From: SIG672 sp045580325
GTDB taxonomy: Bacteria; Bacillota; Clostridia; Oscillospirales; CAG-272
NCBI GenBank assembly: GCA_045580325.1
Contig: JAZNNR010000020.1
Location: 75,863 to 139,862, forward strand
Direction: 5' to 3'
Length of the DNA stretch: 64,000 nt
Under the pieces are notes generated by a model. That model made no database searches and was not told the DNA's origin. It worked only from the letters and a program-made list of their open reading frames with translations. Of the stretch, positions 1 through 7,971 are shown piece by piece. Each line of letters begins with the position of its first letter. The stretch's first letter is position 1. The position numbers were made by a program, and so were the translations under genes.

Positions 1-247
1 AGATGAACATAGAACACATACTTGCAAACGAAGTGTCGTAAGGAAACTCGTCGTCAAGATCGAGCGACCCTATCTCTGTTATGGTAATGTTGTTTGACGA
101 GGCATAAAGATCGTAAAGCCATTTTACCGAATACACCCAGGTTTTAAGAGTCGCGTGTCCTCTTTCAAGCTCTGCAGGGTATTCATCATCTGCGGCAAAC
201 CTTCCCGTCATCAGCAGAGCTGACGTAATAAGTTCTTTTATCGTCAT
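1..247 (-). CDS. Phage head-completion or neck-like protein, partial
   Basis: This open frame runs off the left edge; 82 codons are visible. Its ATG overlaps the stop of the coat protein gene as ATGA, so the two are translationally coupled. The visible part starts MTIKELITSALLMTGR and continues as a mixed helical segment containing WVYSVKWLYDLYASS. The position just after the coat protein is where head-tail adaptor (neck) proteins of P22-like or siphovirus modules are encoded. I do not recognise the sequence itself, so the role is inferred from gene order. Confidence 0.55.
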   Translation of the reverse strand, partial: MTIKELITSALLMTGRFAADDEYPAELERGHATLKTWVYSVKWLYDLYASSNNITITEIGSLDLDDEFPYDTSFASMCSMFI

Positions 248-1071
248 GCAGCGGGTTTAAGGTTTACAACTACAAACTCATCGGGGTATATGAGCTTTGC
301 GCCGTAGAGGTAAAGTCCCTTGATAGCATCGGAAAAACGGTTTTCAGGTCTGTATGCTATGATGGACTTGATCTTTTCGACAAATGCGATAGCACGCTTG
401 GTACGTGCAAAGCACTTATAGGTGCCATCAACTACATCTATGTTATTTGAAACGTATATATCAAATCCGATAAAAGATCCGATGTATCCGTTATACATAG
501 CATCGGCATTGTTTCCGAGCTTGGCGATCTGCGCCTTGAGAATAATAGAAGCTACTGCAGGGCTTACTTCAAGAACAGTTTCTGTATTGCTGTTTACATT
601 GTTAGTAAGCATTTTTTCTCTGACAGAAATGATTGTATCTATAATATTTTCGGGAGTAACGGAATCATTTGTTATGTTGTGCAGTACATCAACATCGTTA
701 TGAAGAGAGTACACGTATTTGTCAGCTTTGTTTGCAAGTCCGTTTGCAGCCTGACGCATAGCGGCTTTCATAATGTTGGGGGCAGACTGAGCCTTGTCGA
801 TATCGTCTATCTGAAAGTTGAAGCCGTTCGCCATGTCGGCACAGATACGAATAGCCTTGTCTTCAAGGGGATGTGCACCCTGAATGGCGGAGTTTTTTAT
901 ATAGTTGAAAATAGCAACAGGCTTAATTCCGCATACCTTTACGCTGTCGCCCTTGGCTTTAATCTCGCCGTCGAATTCTCTGTTACAGTTACGTACAGCA
1001 ATATATTCTTTTTCGAGTGAGTTGAGAAGAGTTTCACTCCATATGGAAGTAATAAAATTTGTTATAGCCAT
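244..1071 (-). CDS. Phage major coat (capsid) protein, P22 gene 5 type
   Basis: The 275-residue product starts MAITNFITSIWSETLL. This opening, followed by an NREFDGEIKAKGDSVKV segment and FNFQIDDIDKAQ, is characteristic of the P22-type coat family found in many Firmicute phages; members run roughly 270-350 residues. It would form the icosahedral shell with an HK97 fold. The gene follows the scaffold-like gene and overlaps the next gene by ATGA. AAGGAAATTT upstream of the ATG serves as a ribosome site. Family and role are well supported. The HK97 fold is family knowledge, not something read from the sequence. Confidence 0.88.
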   Translation of the reverse strand: MAITNFITSIWSETLLNSLEKEYIAVRNCNREFDGEIKAKGDSVKVCGIKPVAIFNYIKNSAIQGAHPLEDKAIRICADMANGFNFQIDDIDKAQSAPNIMKAAMRQAANGLANKADKYVYSLHNDVDVLHNITNDSVTPENIIDTIISVREKMLTNNVNSNTETVLEVSPAVASIILKAQIAKLGNNADAMYNGYIGSFIGFDIYVSNNIDVVDGTYKCFARTKRAIAFVEKIKSIIAYRPENRFSDAIKGLYLYGAKLIYPDEFVVVNLKPAA

Positions 1072-1108
1072 TTAAAAATTTCCTTTCTTTATTTGTTTTT
1101 TATAGTTT

Positions 1109-1507
1109 TTATTGATTTGAAAGAGTTTTCATTATCTGCTTGTAGTGTCTTTTGACCTGAGATGGCGACATCGCGCGTATCTGTTCTATCGAGAGAGATT
1201 CGCCGAAGTTGTCCGCTTTTCCGAGAGGACCGCTTGAACGACCTGCGTTTGTCTTGTTGCGAGCCTCTGCAGTGGCAGCGGCGAGCTGCCTTCTTCTTTC
1301 GTAGATGGCGTAAGCGGCAACAAGCGGTAAGCCCTTTTCGTTAGCCTCTGCCCTTACAGAGTCGGGGATACTTTCTCTATCGGTATCAGGAAAAAGCTCC
1401 TTGAATAAAAGGGATTCACTCTCAACGCGCTCTTTTTCGGCAAGCAGATCCGAAAGACGCTTTATTTCGTCAATGTACTCTTGTACTGTTTTTTCGTTGC
1501 CGTTCAT
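1109..1507 (-). CDS. Probable phage scaffolding protein
   Basis: The 132-residue product is highly charged and helical. Residues 1-35 are a likely coiled coil (VQEYIDEIKRLSDLLAEKER). An Ala/Arg-rich middle contains SSGPLGKAD, and the basic tail carries SPSQVKRHYKQIMKTL. Small coiled-coil proteins with a basic C-terminal helix directly upstream of a P22-type coat gene are usually scaffolding proteins, which direct procapsid assembly and then leave. Its ATG overlaps the portal stop (ATGA), so translation is probably coupled. No specific family was recognised; the assignment rests on composition and position. Confidence 0.65.
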   Translation of the reverse strand: MNGNEKTVQEYIDEIKRLSDLLAEKERVESESLLFKELFPDTDRESIPDSVRAEANEKGLPLVAAYAIYERRRQLAAATAEARNKTNAGRSSGPLGKADNFGESLSIEQIRAMSPSQVKRHYKQIMKTLSNQ

Positions 1508-3120
1508 TCTTTTGAAGTTTCCTTTTCTTTAGTATTTTCTTTGAAAAAATTAGCTCTGAGAAGCTCTGAATCTGTACGCGCCCTTTCGAGAAGCTCTTCC
1601 TTACGGGTAATTATTCCGTCGGGAATACGCTCAAGATATTCTTCAAAGGTTATGTGTCCCGATTTAAGAAGCCCCTCAAGCGTATTTGTGAGCAGACTTT
1701 GCGAGAATCTTCTGCTTGCACCGGTGTCAACACGTGCATCAATGAGCTCACTGTCAAACATACGGAAGTTGATAGAGGTACATTCGCTGTCGCCGATGGT
1801 TGAAATGATGATAGGGCGCTCGGGAGCCCAGTATTCGCGCAGAAGCTCAAATCTTACAAGAGCAAGCTCTTTTACCGCGGTGATAAAATAAGAACGTACA
1901 GTATCAAGAGCCACCTCAGAGGTTTCCCTGAGCGCGAGAATAGCGCTTGTGTTTGTCGGGTCTGTTTCTCCGAGAACAGTATCGTTAGCACCCGTAAGAC
2001 GCTTGGTGTGCTTTATTACAGATTCGATTATTTCGATGAAATTATCCTGCATTTCACCTACACCGACGGTGGTAACGACGTTTGAAACGTCGCCGCCGCT
2101 CATAACACCGATAGCCTCGCCAACCTCGTTAGACCATTCGGGTATAAGTCTTTTGTCGTAAATAACCTTTGAAAAGGCGGTATCTATCATATGCTTCATC
2201 ATCATAGCGTACGCCTTATTAACGTACTTCTGGTTTTGGATAAGCTCGGTAATAGGAGAAGAACCGAAGAAGCTGTTTTTAACCTTGTCCCAGACAAATG
2301 AAACGATAGGATAGAGCCTCATACTTGTTTTACAAGATGATATAACCACGTGCTTTACAGATTTTTCCCAAGAAACGAAGCCGTTTTCATCTTTGGTGAA
2401 TTTGATGAGATAGGTGGCTTTTTCGGACTCGGAATCTCTGTTTTCATAAGTGGAATAATCACCCGCAAGCGACTCAACGTCGTCATCGGATATGATCTTA
2501 TCGATCATATCGTTTGGTACGCCTGCAGTTGCCGCTTCGGCGCGAAGTTTGTTGACACTTGCTCTGCCCGAAAGAATAATGTAATCCTGACTTTGAATGT
2601 CATCCGAGTTTACGTCTGCCACGAAAACGTTTGTAGAATCGACAGTTTCGGTACGAATATCGCCAACGTATCCGTTTCCGCCCGCAATACTTTCGTCCCA
2701 GTACGAGTAAAATATACCGTTTCCCGAAAGAGCGGCGTCGGTCAGACCTTCTCTTAAAACGTTGTCAAGATTTTCAACGTCCCAGCGGTAAGCGTGCATT
2801 TTGTTTAGAAGATCGAGCATATCGGAAACCTTCTTTTTTCTCGGCGAAGGGTCTGAATAGGGAAGACTTCTGTTCAGATAGTTTACAGAGAGCTTGTAGT
2901 AAAGTATCGCGCTTATAAGATAAGAGGTTATCCTTTTTATAATGTTGAAAACGGGAGTGGGGAGTCCTTCGGAAGAAACTCCTCGCCACTGATCACCGCG
3001 AAAAAAGCGCTCATTTTCATCTACACGGTTGTAAAGACCGATCTGACGCTTGTGATCTTTCCCGTGTTCATACTGACGCCAAGCCGTAACGACACTTTTG
3101 TTTTTTTCTGAGTTAAAAAT
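1504..3120 (-). CDS. Phage portal protein, probable ATT start
   Basis: The portal is the dodecameric ring at the capsid vertex through which DNA is packaged. The frame is open from an in-frame stop at 3127-3129. It has no ATG, GTG or TTG until the Met at 2818-2820, which lies inside the conserved fold. The missing 100 residues read as portal N-terminus (AWRQYEHGKDHKRQIGLY, NERFFRGDQWRG, GLPTPVFNI). An AGGTGA ribosome site sits 6 nt before an ATT codon at 3118-3120, giving 538 residues, a normal portal length. Later segments include GNGIFYSYWD and LTGANDTVLGETDPTN. A standard gene caller would truncate it at 2820. Confidence 0.85.
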   Translation of the reverse strand: MFNSEKNKSVVTAWRQYEHGKDHKRQIGLYNRVDENERFFRGDQWRGVSSEGLPTPVFNIIKRITSYLISAILYYKLSVNYLNRSLPYSDPSPRKKKVSDMLDLLNKMHAYRWDVENLDNVLREGLTDAALSGNGIFYSYWDESIAGGNGYVGDIRTETVDSTNVFVADVNSDDIQSQDYIILSGRASVNKLRAEAATAGVPNDMIDKIISDDDVESLAGDYSTYENRDSESEKATYLIKFTKDENGFVSWEKSVKHVVISSCKTSMRLYPIVSFVWDKVKNSFFGSSPITELIQNQKYVNKAYAMMMKHMIDTAFSKVIYDKRLIPEWSNEVGEAIGVMSGGDVSNVVTTVGVGEMQDNFIEIIESVIKHTKRLTGANDTVLGETDPTNTSAILALRETSEVALDTVRSYFITAVKELALVRFELLREYWAPERPIIISTIGDSECTSINFRMFDSELIDARVDTGASRRFSQSLLTNTLEGLLKSGHITFEEYLERIPDGIITRKEELLERARTDSELLRANFFKENTKEKETSKE

Positions 3121-3143
3121 TGTTTTTCACCTCGCTTTTAAAA

Positions 3144-3326
3144 TTATTCGTGCTTTAAAAGACTTATAAAAGCACTGTTTATTCCGTCGCTCCGTGATTT
3201 GCCTTTTTTTGCCTGTCCGCGACGGGAATAAAGAACAAGGTGGGCAAGTATCTCACCGATCATACAGGAAAATACACCCGAAACAAAAACAGTAATAACA
3301 AGCAAAAATATTTCGAGAGTTGTCAT
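3144..3326 (-). CDS. Small phage-encoded membrane protein
   Basis: The 60-residue product has one hydrophobic segment at about residues 4-33 (FLLVITVFVSGVFSCMIGEI) and a short basic tail (YSRRGQAKKGKSRS). It lies between the large terminase and the portal on the same strand and its stop is 23 bp before the portal start, so it belongs to the late operon. Function is unknown. A holin is conceivable from size and topology, but holins rarely sit here. The AAAGGAA upstream of the ATG is a reasonable ribosome site. Confidence 0.55.
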   Translation of the reverse strand: MTTLEIFLLVITVFVSGVFSCMIGEILAHLVLYSRRGQAKKGKSRSDGINSAFISLLKHE

Positions 3327-3427
3327 AAACGTTAAATAAATTCCTTTCTTAAATTCATAGAGCTTTATATAATACGTTCTCTGAGTACCTACCCGTATGC
3401 AGCCGAATACGAGATAGGGACGGTAAT

Positions 3428-4810
3428 TTATGAAAAACGCAGGAAATCGCTTATGGAATTCTGCTTCTTTTGGGAGGAGAAGAAGTCATCTATAATTTTT
3501 GAAGTGTAGTTGTCAGATGCTTCAAAAGAAGGCATAAATGCCATAACACCGTATCTGAGTGCTTCGGGAAGATGGGTTATACTGTGCGGCTCACCCGATG
3601 CGTCCTCGGGATTTTTCCTGTCGTGTAGAAGTGCGGGCAGACAGCGGATAAGACCGCCGCAATTTTCAAAAACAGACAGACGGGAATTGTACTCGCGGCT
3701 CTTTGATGAGAGAAGCTCACGCAAAAAACGCCACCCGATTATTCTTCGGTTGTCTGCTTTTACTAGGGTAGGGAGTCCTTTTTGTGAGCTCATTATCTCA
3801 ACGCCGCTGAGTCCCGAATCCTGCCGCCTGTTCCAAAGGTCGGGGGAGGCGACGATGTACTCTGTAGCACTGTCGCAGTAACTTGCGGTAAGCTCTGCTG
3901 CCTTTGAAAGAGTCAGACCGCTCTGTGTGAGCTCTCTTTCGATAAAAATATTTCCGTCTGAATCGGAGGATAACCATAAAACGGCAAGCATATCGAAGCC
4001 GTAATCCATGGCTGCCCAGTGGCACCGGCAGTATGAGGTATCAAACGGTTTTATAACGTGTATTTCCCGGGAAAATTCGCTGAAAAACTGACCTTCAAAA
4101 ATATCCCAGTTGCCGCATAACCAGGCTTCTTTAAGCTCGTGGGGAAGGCTTTCAAGCTGCCTTACGTATTCCGGATCGGAGTTTACCAAAATCTTATTAT
4201 CATATACCTTAGCCGGTATGAAGCTGTAATCCGCCGGATCTTCATTTGCTTTAAAGACTCTGTCAATAAAAAGACGTTTTACCCACGCATGTCCGACACC
4301 GCCGGGATTGCAGGTCAGATACATTCTTTTTGGAAGGTCGTTTGCTCCTCTAAGACAAGCCTTGAGAGTAGAAAAATGGTATTCGGTAAGTTGTGTTGCT
4401 TCGTCAATTGCGATGACGTCGTATTCTTGTCCTTGATAACGAAGGACATCGCGCTCGCTGTCCATATATCCAAGGGTTATCCGACTTCCGTTTGGAAAAA
4501 GGAAAGCCTTTTTCGATTCGGAGTAGGAAGCAAAGGTGCCAAGCTCGGATAACATAGGCATTATGTGATTTTCACGTAGCTCAGAAAGCGTGCGGCGGAT
4601 TATAAGTATTTTGAGTCCGCTGTAACGTAGAGCCATAAGAATGAGCTTGCGCCGCAGAGCCCATGATTTACCGCCGCCGCGGGCGCCTCCGTAGGCGGTG
4701 TAGCGTGTGCGCGATGCAAAAAATAGCTTTTGTCTTTCACTCGGCCTGCCGCGTAGATATATGCTTGTCGGAAGAGAGGCAGAGCGTTTTGTGAAAGAGT
4801 GCTTACTCAC
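3428..4810 (-). CDS. Phage terminase large subunit
   Basis: The 460-residue ATP-driven packaging motor and nuclease has all the expected motifs. Walker A is GGARGGGKS at 41-49, Walker B is VIAIDEA near 132-138, and the coupling motif LTCNPGG is near 165-171. The C-terminal RNase H-like nuclease begins with the acidic residue in AAMDYGFD (D269). Length matches the PBSX/Terminase_6-like families. The gene overlaps the small terminase gene by 8 bp, the standard arrangement. No damage is visible. Confidence 0.92.
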   Translation of the reverse strand: MSKHSFTKRSASLPTSIYLRGRPSERQKLFFASRTRYTAYGGARGGGKSWALRRKLILMALRYSGLKILIIRRTLSELRENHIMPMLSELGTFASYSESKKAFLFPNGSRITLGYMDSERDVLRYQGQEYDVIAIDEATQLTEYHFSTLKACLRGANDLPKRMYLTCNPGGVGHAWVKRLFIDRVFKANEDPADYSFIPAKVYDNKILVNSDPEYVRQLESLPHELKEAWLCGNWDIFEGQFFSEFSREIHVIKPFDTSYCRCHWAAMDYGFDMLAVLWLSSDSDGNIFIERELTQSGLTLSKAAELTASYCDSATEYIVASPDLWNRRQDSGLSGVEIMSSQKGLPTLVKADNRRIIGWRFLRELLSSKSREYNSRLSVFENCGGLIRCLPALLHDRKNPEDASGEPHSITHLPEALRYGVMAFMPSFEASDNYTSKIIDDFFSSQKKQNSISDFLRFS

Positions 4811-5159
4811 CGTCGCAGGACGGGTCGTGCTCGCAGATAATTCTTACCGTGTCCTTGCCTTCGCCGCTCATAGAATTGTTGAAATCGGTGATAAAGGACA
4901 TATTTGCCGCAGAATTTGGGAATTTTGTGTTGAGTGCTTCGTCGATAAAGGTTGACTGTGCAATATCGAACATAAGAGGGAAAGTAACTCTCAGCTGTGC
5001 GAAATCGCTTCTCGAGATTGAGCAGAAGCGGCAAAATCCGGCGGCGTTTGGAAGGCGTCGTGCCTTGTCATTGTTGCAGTGCTTGATGTACGATTTGAGT
5101 TTTCTGCGAAAAACCGCCTCGTTTTCAAAAACTGCGCCTTTTACTATGTGTTCGGTCAT
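4803..5159 (-). CDS. Probable phage terminase small subunit
   Basis: The start at 5159 follows AAAGGAG with 7 nt spacing; a longer frame reaching 5291 has no ribosome site. The 118-residue product is basic at its N-terminus, then reads RFCSISRSDFAQLRVTFPLMFDIAQSTFIDEALN. This resembles the helix-turn-helix-like start of small terminases, which recognise phage DNA and load the large subunit. It overlaps the large terminase gene by 8 bp and is the first gene of the operon. The family call rests mostly on position. Confidence 0.65.
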   Translation of the reverse strand: MTEHIVKGAVFENEAVFRRKLKSYIKHCNNDKARRLPNAAGFCRFCSISRSDFAQLRVTFPLMFDIAQSTFIDEALNTKFPNSAANMSFITDFNNSMSGEGKDTVRIICEHDPSCDGE

Positions 5160-5255
5160 TTCCGTGCTCCTTTCTGTTTTTTTCGGCTGCGAGTATATGA
5201 TAATATATTTTCTGTTTGCAAAACATAGCAAAAAGTAGAAAAGGGTATTAAAATA

Positions 5256-5269
5256 CGAACATTTGTTCG
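5256..5269. promoter_or_regulatory. LexA (SOS) box
   Basis: CGAACATTTGTTCG has the two perfect half-sites CGAAC and GTTCG at 4 nt spacing, the Gram-positive LexA/DinR operator. It lies 10 bp upstream of the rarA -35 element and about 100 bp upstream of the phage small terminase start. It could therefore control either side, or both. Confidence 0.75.
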
Positions 5270-5279
5270 ATACAGGTGG

Positions 5280-5308
5280 TTGACAAATCAATAAATATGT
5301 GATATAAT
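5280..5308 (+). promoter_or_regulatory. Sigma-A promoter of rarA
   Basis: TTGACA at 5280-5285 and TATAAT at 5303-5308 are separated by 17 bp, a full consensus match. The first gene downstream is rarA at 5384, which leaves a leader of about 70 nt. Confidence 0.85.
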
Positions 5309-5383
5309 GTGAATAATTATGCGTTATGTAAAGAATTTTAATGGCTTAAATTGTAACAAGTAAAATATAGGAAAGAAAAAGAT

Positions 5384-6631
5384 ATGAATTTTCAAAAAAG
5401 ACCGCTTGCGGAAATGATGCGACCTGAAACCTTTGACGATATGGTCGGACAGGCACATCTTTTCGGAAAAAACGGTGTTATACGCAAGATGACCTCGGGC
5501 GGTTACCTTCCGAATATGATATTTTTCGGACCACCCGGTACAGGCAAAACGACGGCGGCGGGAATACTCGCCTCGTCCACCGATATGACTATTCATAGAC
5601 TGAACGCGACTACGGCATCTCTTGCCGACGTAAAGGAGGTCTGCGCTCAGACTGCCTCGGTCTTTGCCTCGAACGGAATACTTCTTTATCTCGATGAGAT
5701 ACAGTATTTCAATAAAAAACAGCAGCAATCCCTTCTTGAATATATTGAGGACGGTCGGATAACTCTTATAGCATCGACTACCGAAAATCCCTATATGTAC
5801 GTCTATAACGCGATAATATCTCGTTCGGCAGTCTTTGAATTTAAACCTGTTGCACCAAAGGATATGATCCCTGCGCTTCGGAGGGCACTCGGTAAATTAA
5901 ACGAGGAATACGGAGCTGTGAGGAGCGCGTCTGACGAAACCTTAAATGCTATCGCCTCGGCGGCGGCAGGGGACGTGCGAAGATCGCTTAATCTCCTTGA
6001 AAACTGCTATTTCGCGGCAGAAGAGGAGATATCTACAGAGATACTTTCCTCAATAAATTCGACAACGGTAGGCAACTTTGATAAGGACGGCACGGTCCAC
6101 TACGACCTGCTTTCCGCACTTCAGAAATCTATTCGCGGCTCCGACCCCGACGCCACACTCTTCTATCTCGCACGGATCCTCGAGGGCGGCGATATGCTCG
6201 GTGCTTGCAGAAGACTTCAGGTGATCGCGTCCGAGGATATAGGACTTGCCTATCCGATAGCAGCAGCAGTTACCGATTCGTGCGTGAACAGCGCACTAAG
6301 GCTCGGTATGCCTGAGGCTGCAATTCCTCTTTCACACGCGGCGGCACTTCTTGCCACCTCGCCAAAATCGAACAGCGCGCATGTCGCGTATGAGGCGGCA
6401 CTTGCGGACGTGAGAGCGGGTAAGGGAAGAGAGATTCCTAAAGCACTCAGGCAGGTAAATAATTTTGACGGATATAAATATCCGCACGATTATCCCGATC
6501 ACTACGTAAATCAGCAGTATCTTCCCGATGATATTAAGAATAATAAGTATTTTACATACGGAATAAGTAAGAACGAAACATCGGCAAGAGATTACTGGAA
6601 CCAAATAAAAAAGAAACACGGAGAAAACTGA
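5384..6631 (+). CDS. rarA: Replication-associated recombination protein A (RarA/MgsA AAA+ ATPase)
   Basis: RarA is a clamp-loader-like AAA+ ATPase acting at stalled or broken replication forks. The 415-residue product has Walker A GPPGTGKTT at 49-57 and Walker B LYLDEIQYF at 101-109. Sensor/arginine-finger segments follow (ASTTENPYM, AAAGDVRRSLNLLE). The family C-terminal signature YKYPHDYPDHYVNQQYLP is near residue 365. The length is normal. A consensus promoter precedes it and a LexA box lies just upstream, so damage induction is possible. The next gene starts 1 bp after its stop. Confidence 0.95.
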   Translation: MNFQKRPLAEMMRPETFDDMVGQAHLFGKNGVIRKMTSGGYLPNMIFFGPPGTGKTTAAGILASSTDMTIHRLNATTASLADVKEVCAQTASVFASNGILLYLDEIQYFNKKQQQSLLEYIEDGRITLIASTTENPYMYVYNAIISRSAVFEFKPVAPKDMIPALRRALGKLNEEYGAVRSASDETLNAIASAAAGDVRRSLNLLENCYFAAEEEISTEILSSINSTTVGNFDKDGTVHYDLLSALQKSIRGSDPDATLFYLARILEGGDMLGACRRLQVIASEDIGLAYPIAAAVTDSCVNSALRLGMPEAAIPLSHAAALLATSPKSNSAHVAYEAALADVRAGKGREIPKALRQVNNFDGYKYPHDYPDHYVNQQYLPDDIKNNKYFTYGISKNETSARDYWNQIKKKHGEN

Positions 6632-6632
6632 A

Positions 6633-7580
6633 ATGGATAACATGACACCGCAAAATGAGCAGACCGTAAATCAGCAGACGCCCGAAGCGGCAAAACCCAC
6701 TCCCGAAAAAGCTCCTAAGGAAAAGAAAAAACGCTTTAAAGAGGGCAGAAGAATAAAGACCATAACTCCGATGAGCATTTTTATGCCCTACGTTATGCCG
6801 CAGAGATGCGATGCCTGTAACTTTATAAGCGACGAGATCGACATTACCGCGATAGAGGATTACGTCTTCAAAAAGCGTGCAGAGGGCTATAAGAGCTTCG
6901 GTATAATGCACGTTATAATCGCGGCATACGTCAGAACAGTTGCCGAAAAGCCGGGCGTAAACCGCTTTATTCGCGGTCAGAGAATATGGGCGAGAAACAA
7001 TATCGAGGTAATGCTAACGATAAAGAAGGAAATGAAGCTCAATTCTCCCGATACCGTTATCAAGATCTACCCCGAGCCTACCGATACGGCGGCAGACATT
7101 TATAACCGCATAAACGAGCTTGTTACCGAAAACAAGCAGGAGGGCGAGAGCGATTTCGATAAGACTGCAAAGGCGCTCACCTCTATTCCCGGACTTGTTA
7201 TAAGAGGAGTGGTGGGAATTCTTAATTTCCTTGATTATTTCGGACTTCTTCCGAGATTTCTTACCAAGGTCAGCCCCTTCCACGGATCCTTCTTTATAAC
7301 CTCAATGGGCTCACTCGGAATACCGCCTATTTACCATCATATCTATAACTTCGGAAACGTACCCGTATTCCTTTCGTTCGGCGCAAAGCAGAGCGAGCTT
7401 TATATGGACAAGGACGGCACGGTAAAGGAGCGCAAGACGATCGGACTCAAGATAGTTACCGACGAGCGTATCTGCGACGGATACTACTACGCGGCATTCC
7501 TTAAATCTATGAGATTTTACCTTAAAAATCCCGACAAGCTTGACTTCCCGCCCGAAAAAGTAATTCCCGACATTGACTAA
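6633..7580 (+). CDS. 2-oxoacid dehydrogenase acyltransferase-like protein, catalytic His absent
   Basis: The 315-residue product has a Pro/Lys-rich N-terminal tail (to about residue 40) and then a chloramphenicol acetyltransferase/E2-like fold with FITSMGSLGI and KIVTDERICDG. In true E2 enzymes the last motif is DHRxxDG, where His is catalytic; here Glu holds that position (DERICDG, about 277-283). There is no lipoyl domain and no E1 or E3 gene nearby. Such stand-alone E2-like proteins occur in Clostridia with unknown roles. It is probably co-transcribed with rarA (GGAG site, 1 bp gap), but a shared function is not implied. Confidence 0.75.
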   Translation: MDNMTPQNEQTVNQQTPEAAKPTPEKAPKEKKKRFKEGRRIKTITPMSIFMPYVMPQRCDACNFISDEIDITAIEDYVFKKRAEGYKSFGIMHVIIAAYVRTVAEKPGVNRFIRGQRIWARNNIEVMLTIKKEMKLNSPDTVIKIYPEPTDTAADIYNRINELVTENKQEGESDFDKTAKALTSIPGLVIRGVVGILNFLDYFGLLPRFLTKVSPFHGSFFITSMGSLGIPPIYHHIYNFGNVPVFLSFGAKQSELYMDKDGTVKERKTIGLKIVTDERICDGYYYAAFLKSMRFYLKNPDKLDFPPEKVIPDID

Positions 7581-7607
7581 CTGTAATTTATTTGGAGGAA
7601 AATAAAA

Positions 7608-7871
7608 ATGAAAAAAATATTTGCAATTATTTTGACAGTTCTTATGCTTTGCAGCCTTACGGCTTGCGGAAACTACGATGTGTTCGATACAGTTTATACG
7701 TACGATTACGCGATCGTAACCTTCCCCGACGGAACGACACAGACGATAGAGCTTGCACAGTGGACAGACTACGAAGGCGAGCAGATACAGATAACAGCCA
7801 AGGACGGCACAGTTTATCTTGTAAACTCTGTTAACTGCGTTCTCGTTAAGAAACCCGAAAATAAAGACTAA
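7608..7871 (+). CDS. Small lipoprotein of unknown function
   Basis: The 87-residue product has a signal peptide with lipobox LTAC, so Cys20 would be lipidated and the protein held on the outer face of the membrane. The mature part is a short beta-rich domain (IVTFPDGTTQTIELAQW, IQITAKDGTVYLV) ending in a charged tail. The ribosome site TTGGAGG is well placed. A strong hairpin terminator follows at once. No family is recognised. Confidence 0.7.
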   Translation: MKKIFAIILTVLMLCSLTACGNYDVFDTVYTYDYAIVTFPDGTTQTIELAQWTDYEGEQIQITAKDGTVYLVNSVNCVLVKKPENKD

Positions 7872-7879
7872 AAAACAAA

Positions 7880-7922
7880 GCAGATACGGTAAAGAGAAAA
7901 TCAACCGTATCTGCTCTTTTTA
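7880..7922 (+). terminator. Intrinsic terminator
   Basis: An 11-bp perfect stem (GCAGATACGGT / ACCGTATCTGC) is followed by a T-rich tract. It ends the rarA-lipoprotein transcript. Confidence 0.85.
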
Positions 7923-7933
7923 TATATAAATAA

Positions 7934-7960
7934 CCCGCCGACCGAAGTCGGCGGGTATTT
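7934..7960. terminator. Bidirectional terminator between convergent genes
   Basis: CCCGCCGAC and GTCGGCGGG form a 9-bp GC-rich stem with a CGAA loop. T-rich flanks lie on both sides. The minus-strand gene ending at 7972 is the more likely user. Confidence 0.75.
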
Positions 7961-7971
7961 TGTTACTTAAA

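Larger units (their letters stand above)
1..5159 (-). mobile_element. Prophage head and packaging module (partial)
   Basis: Seven consecutive minus-strand genes are in the usual tailed-phage order: small terminase, large terminase, small membrane protein, portal, scaffold-like, major coat protein, then a gene cut by the window edge. Several overlap by 4-8 bp, which indicates one late operon. The coat protein resembles the P22 gene 5 type. The host gene rarA begins at 5384, so the prophage or its remnant ends near 5160-5250 on this side. No integrase, att repeat or lysis gene is visible. Whether the phage is complete depends on sequence left of position 1. Confidence 0.85.
5160..5383. other. 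Prophage-host junction, intergenic
   Basis: This AT-rich stretch separates the minus-strand phage operon from rarA on the plus strand. It holds a LexA box and the rarA promoter, annotated separately. On the minus strand TTGCAA, 18 nt, TATACT (about 5173-5219) could be the phage promoter. No att-like direct repeat was recognised here. Confidence 0.5.

Noticed and set aside
5160..5291. N-terminal extension of the small terminase to 5291
   Set aside because: No ribosome site, and it would cover the LexA box and rarA promoter region.
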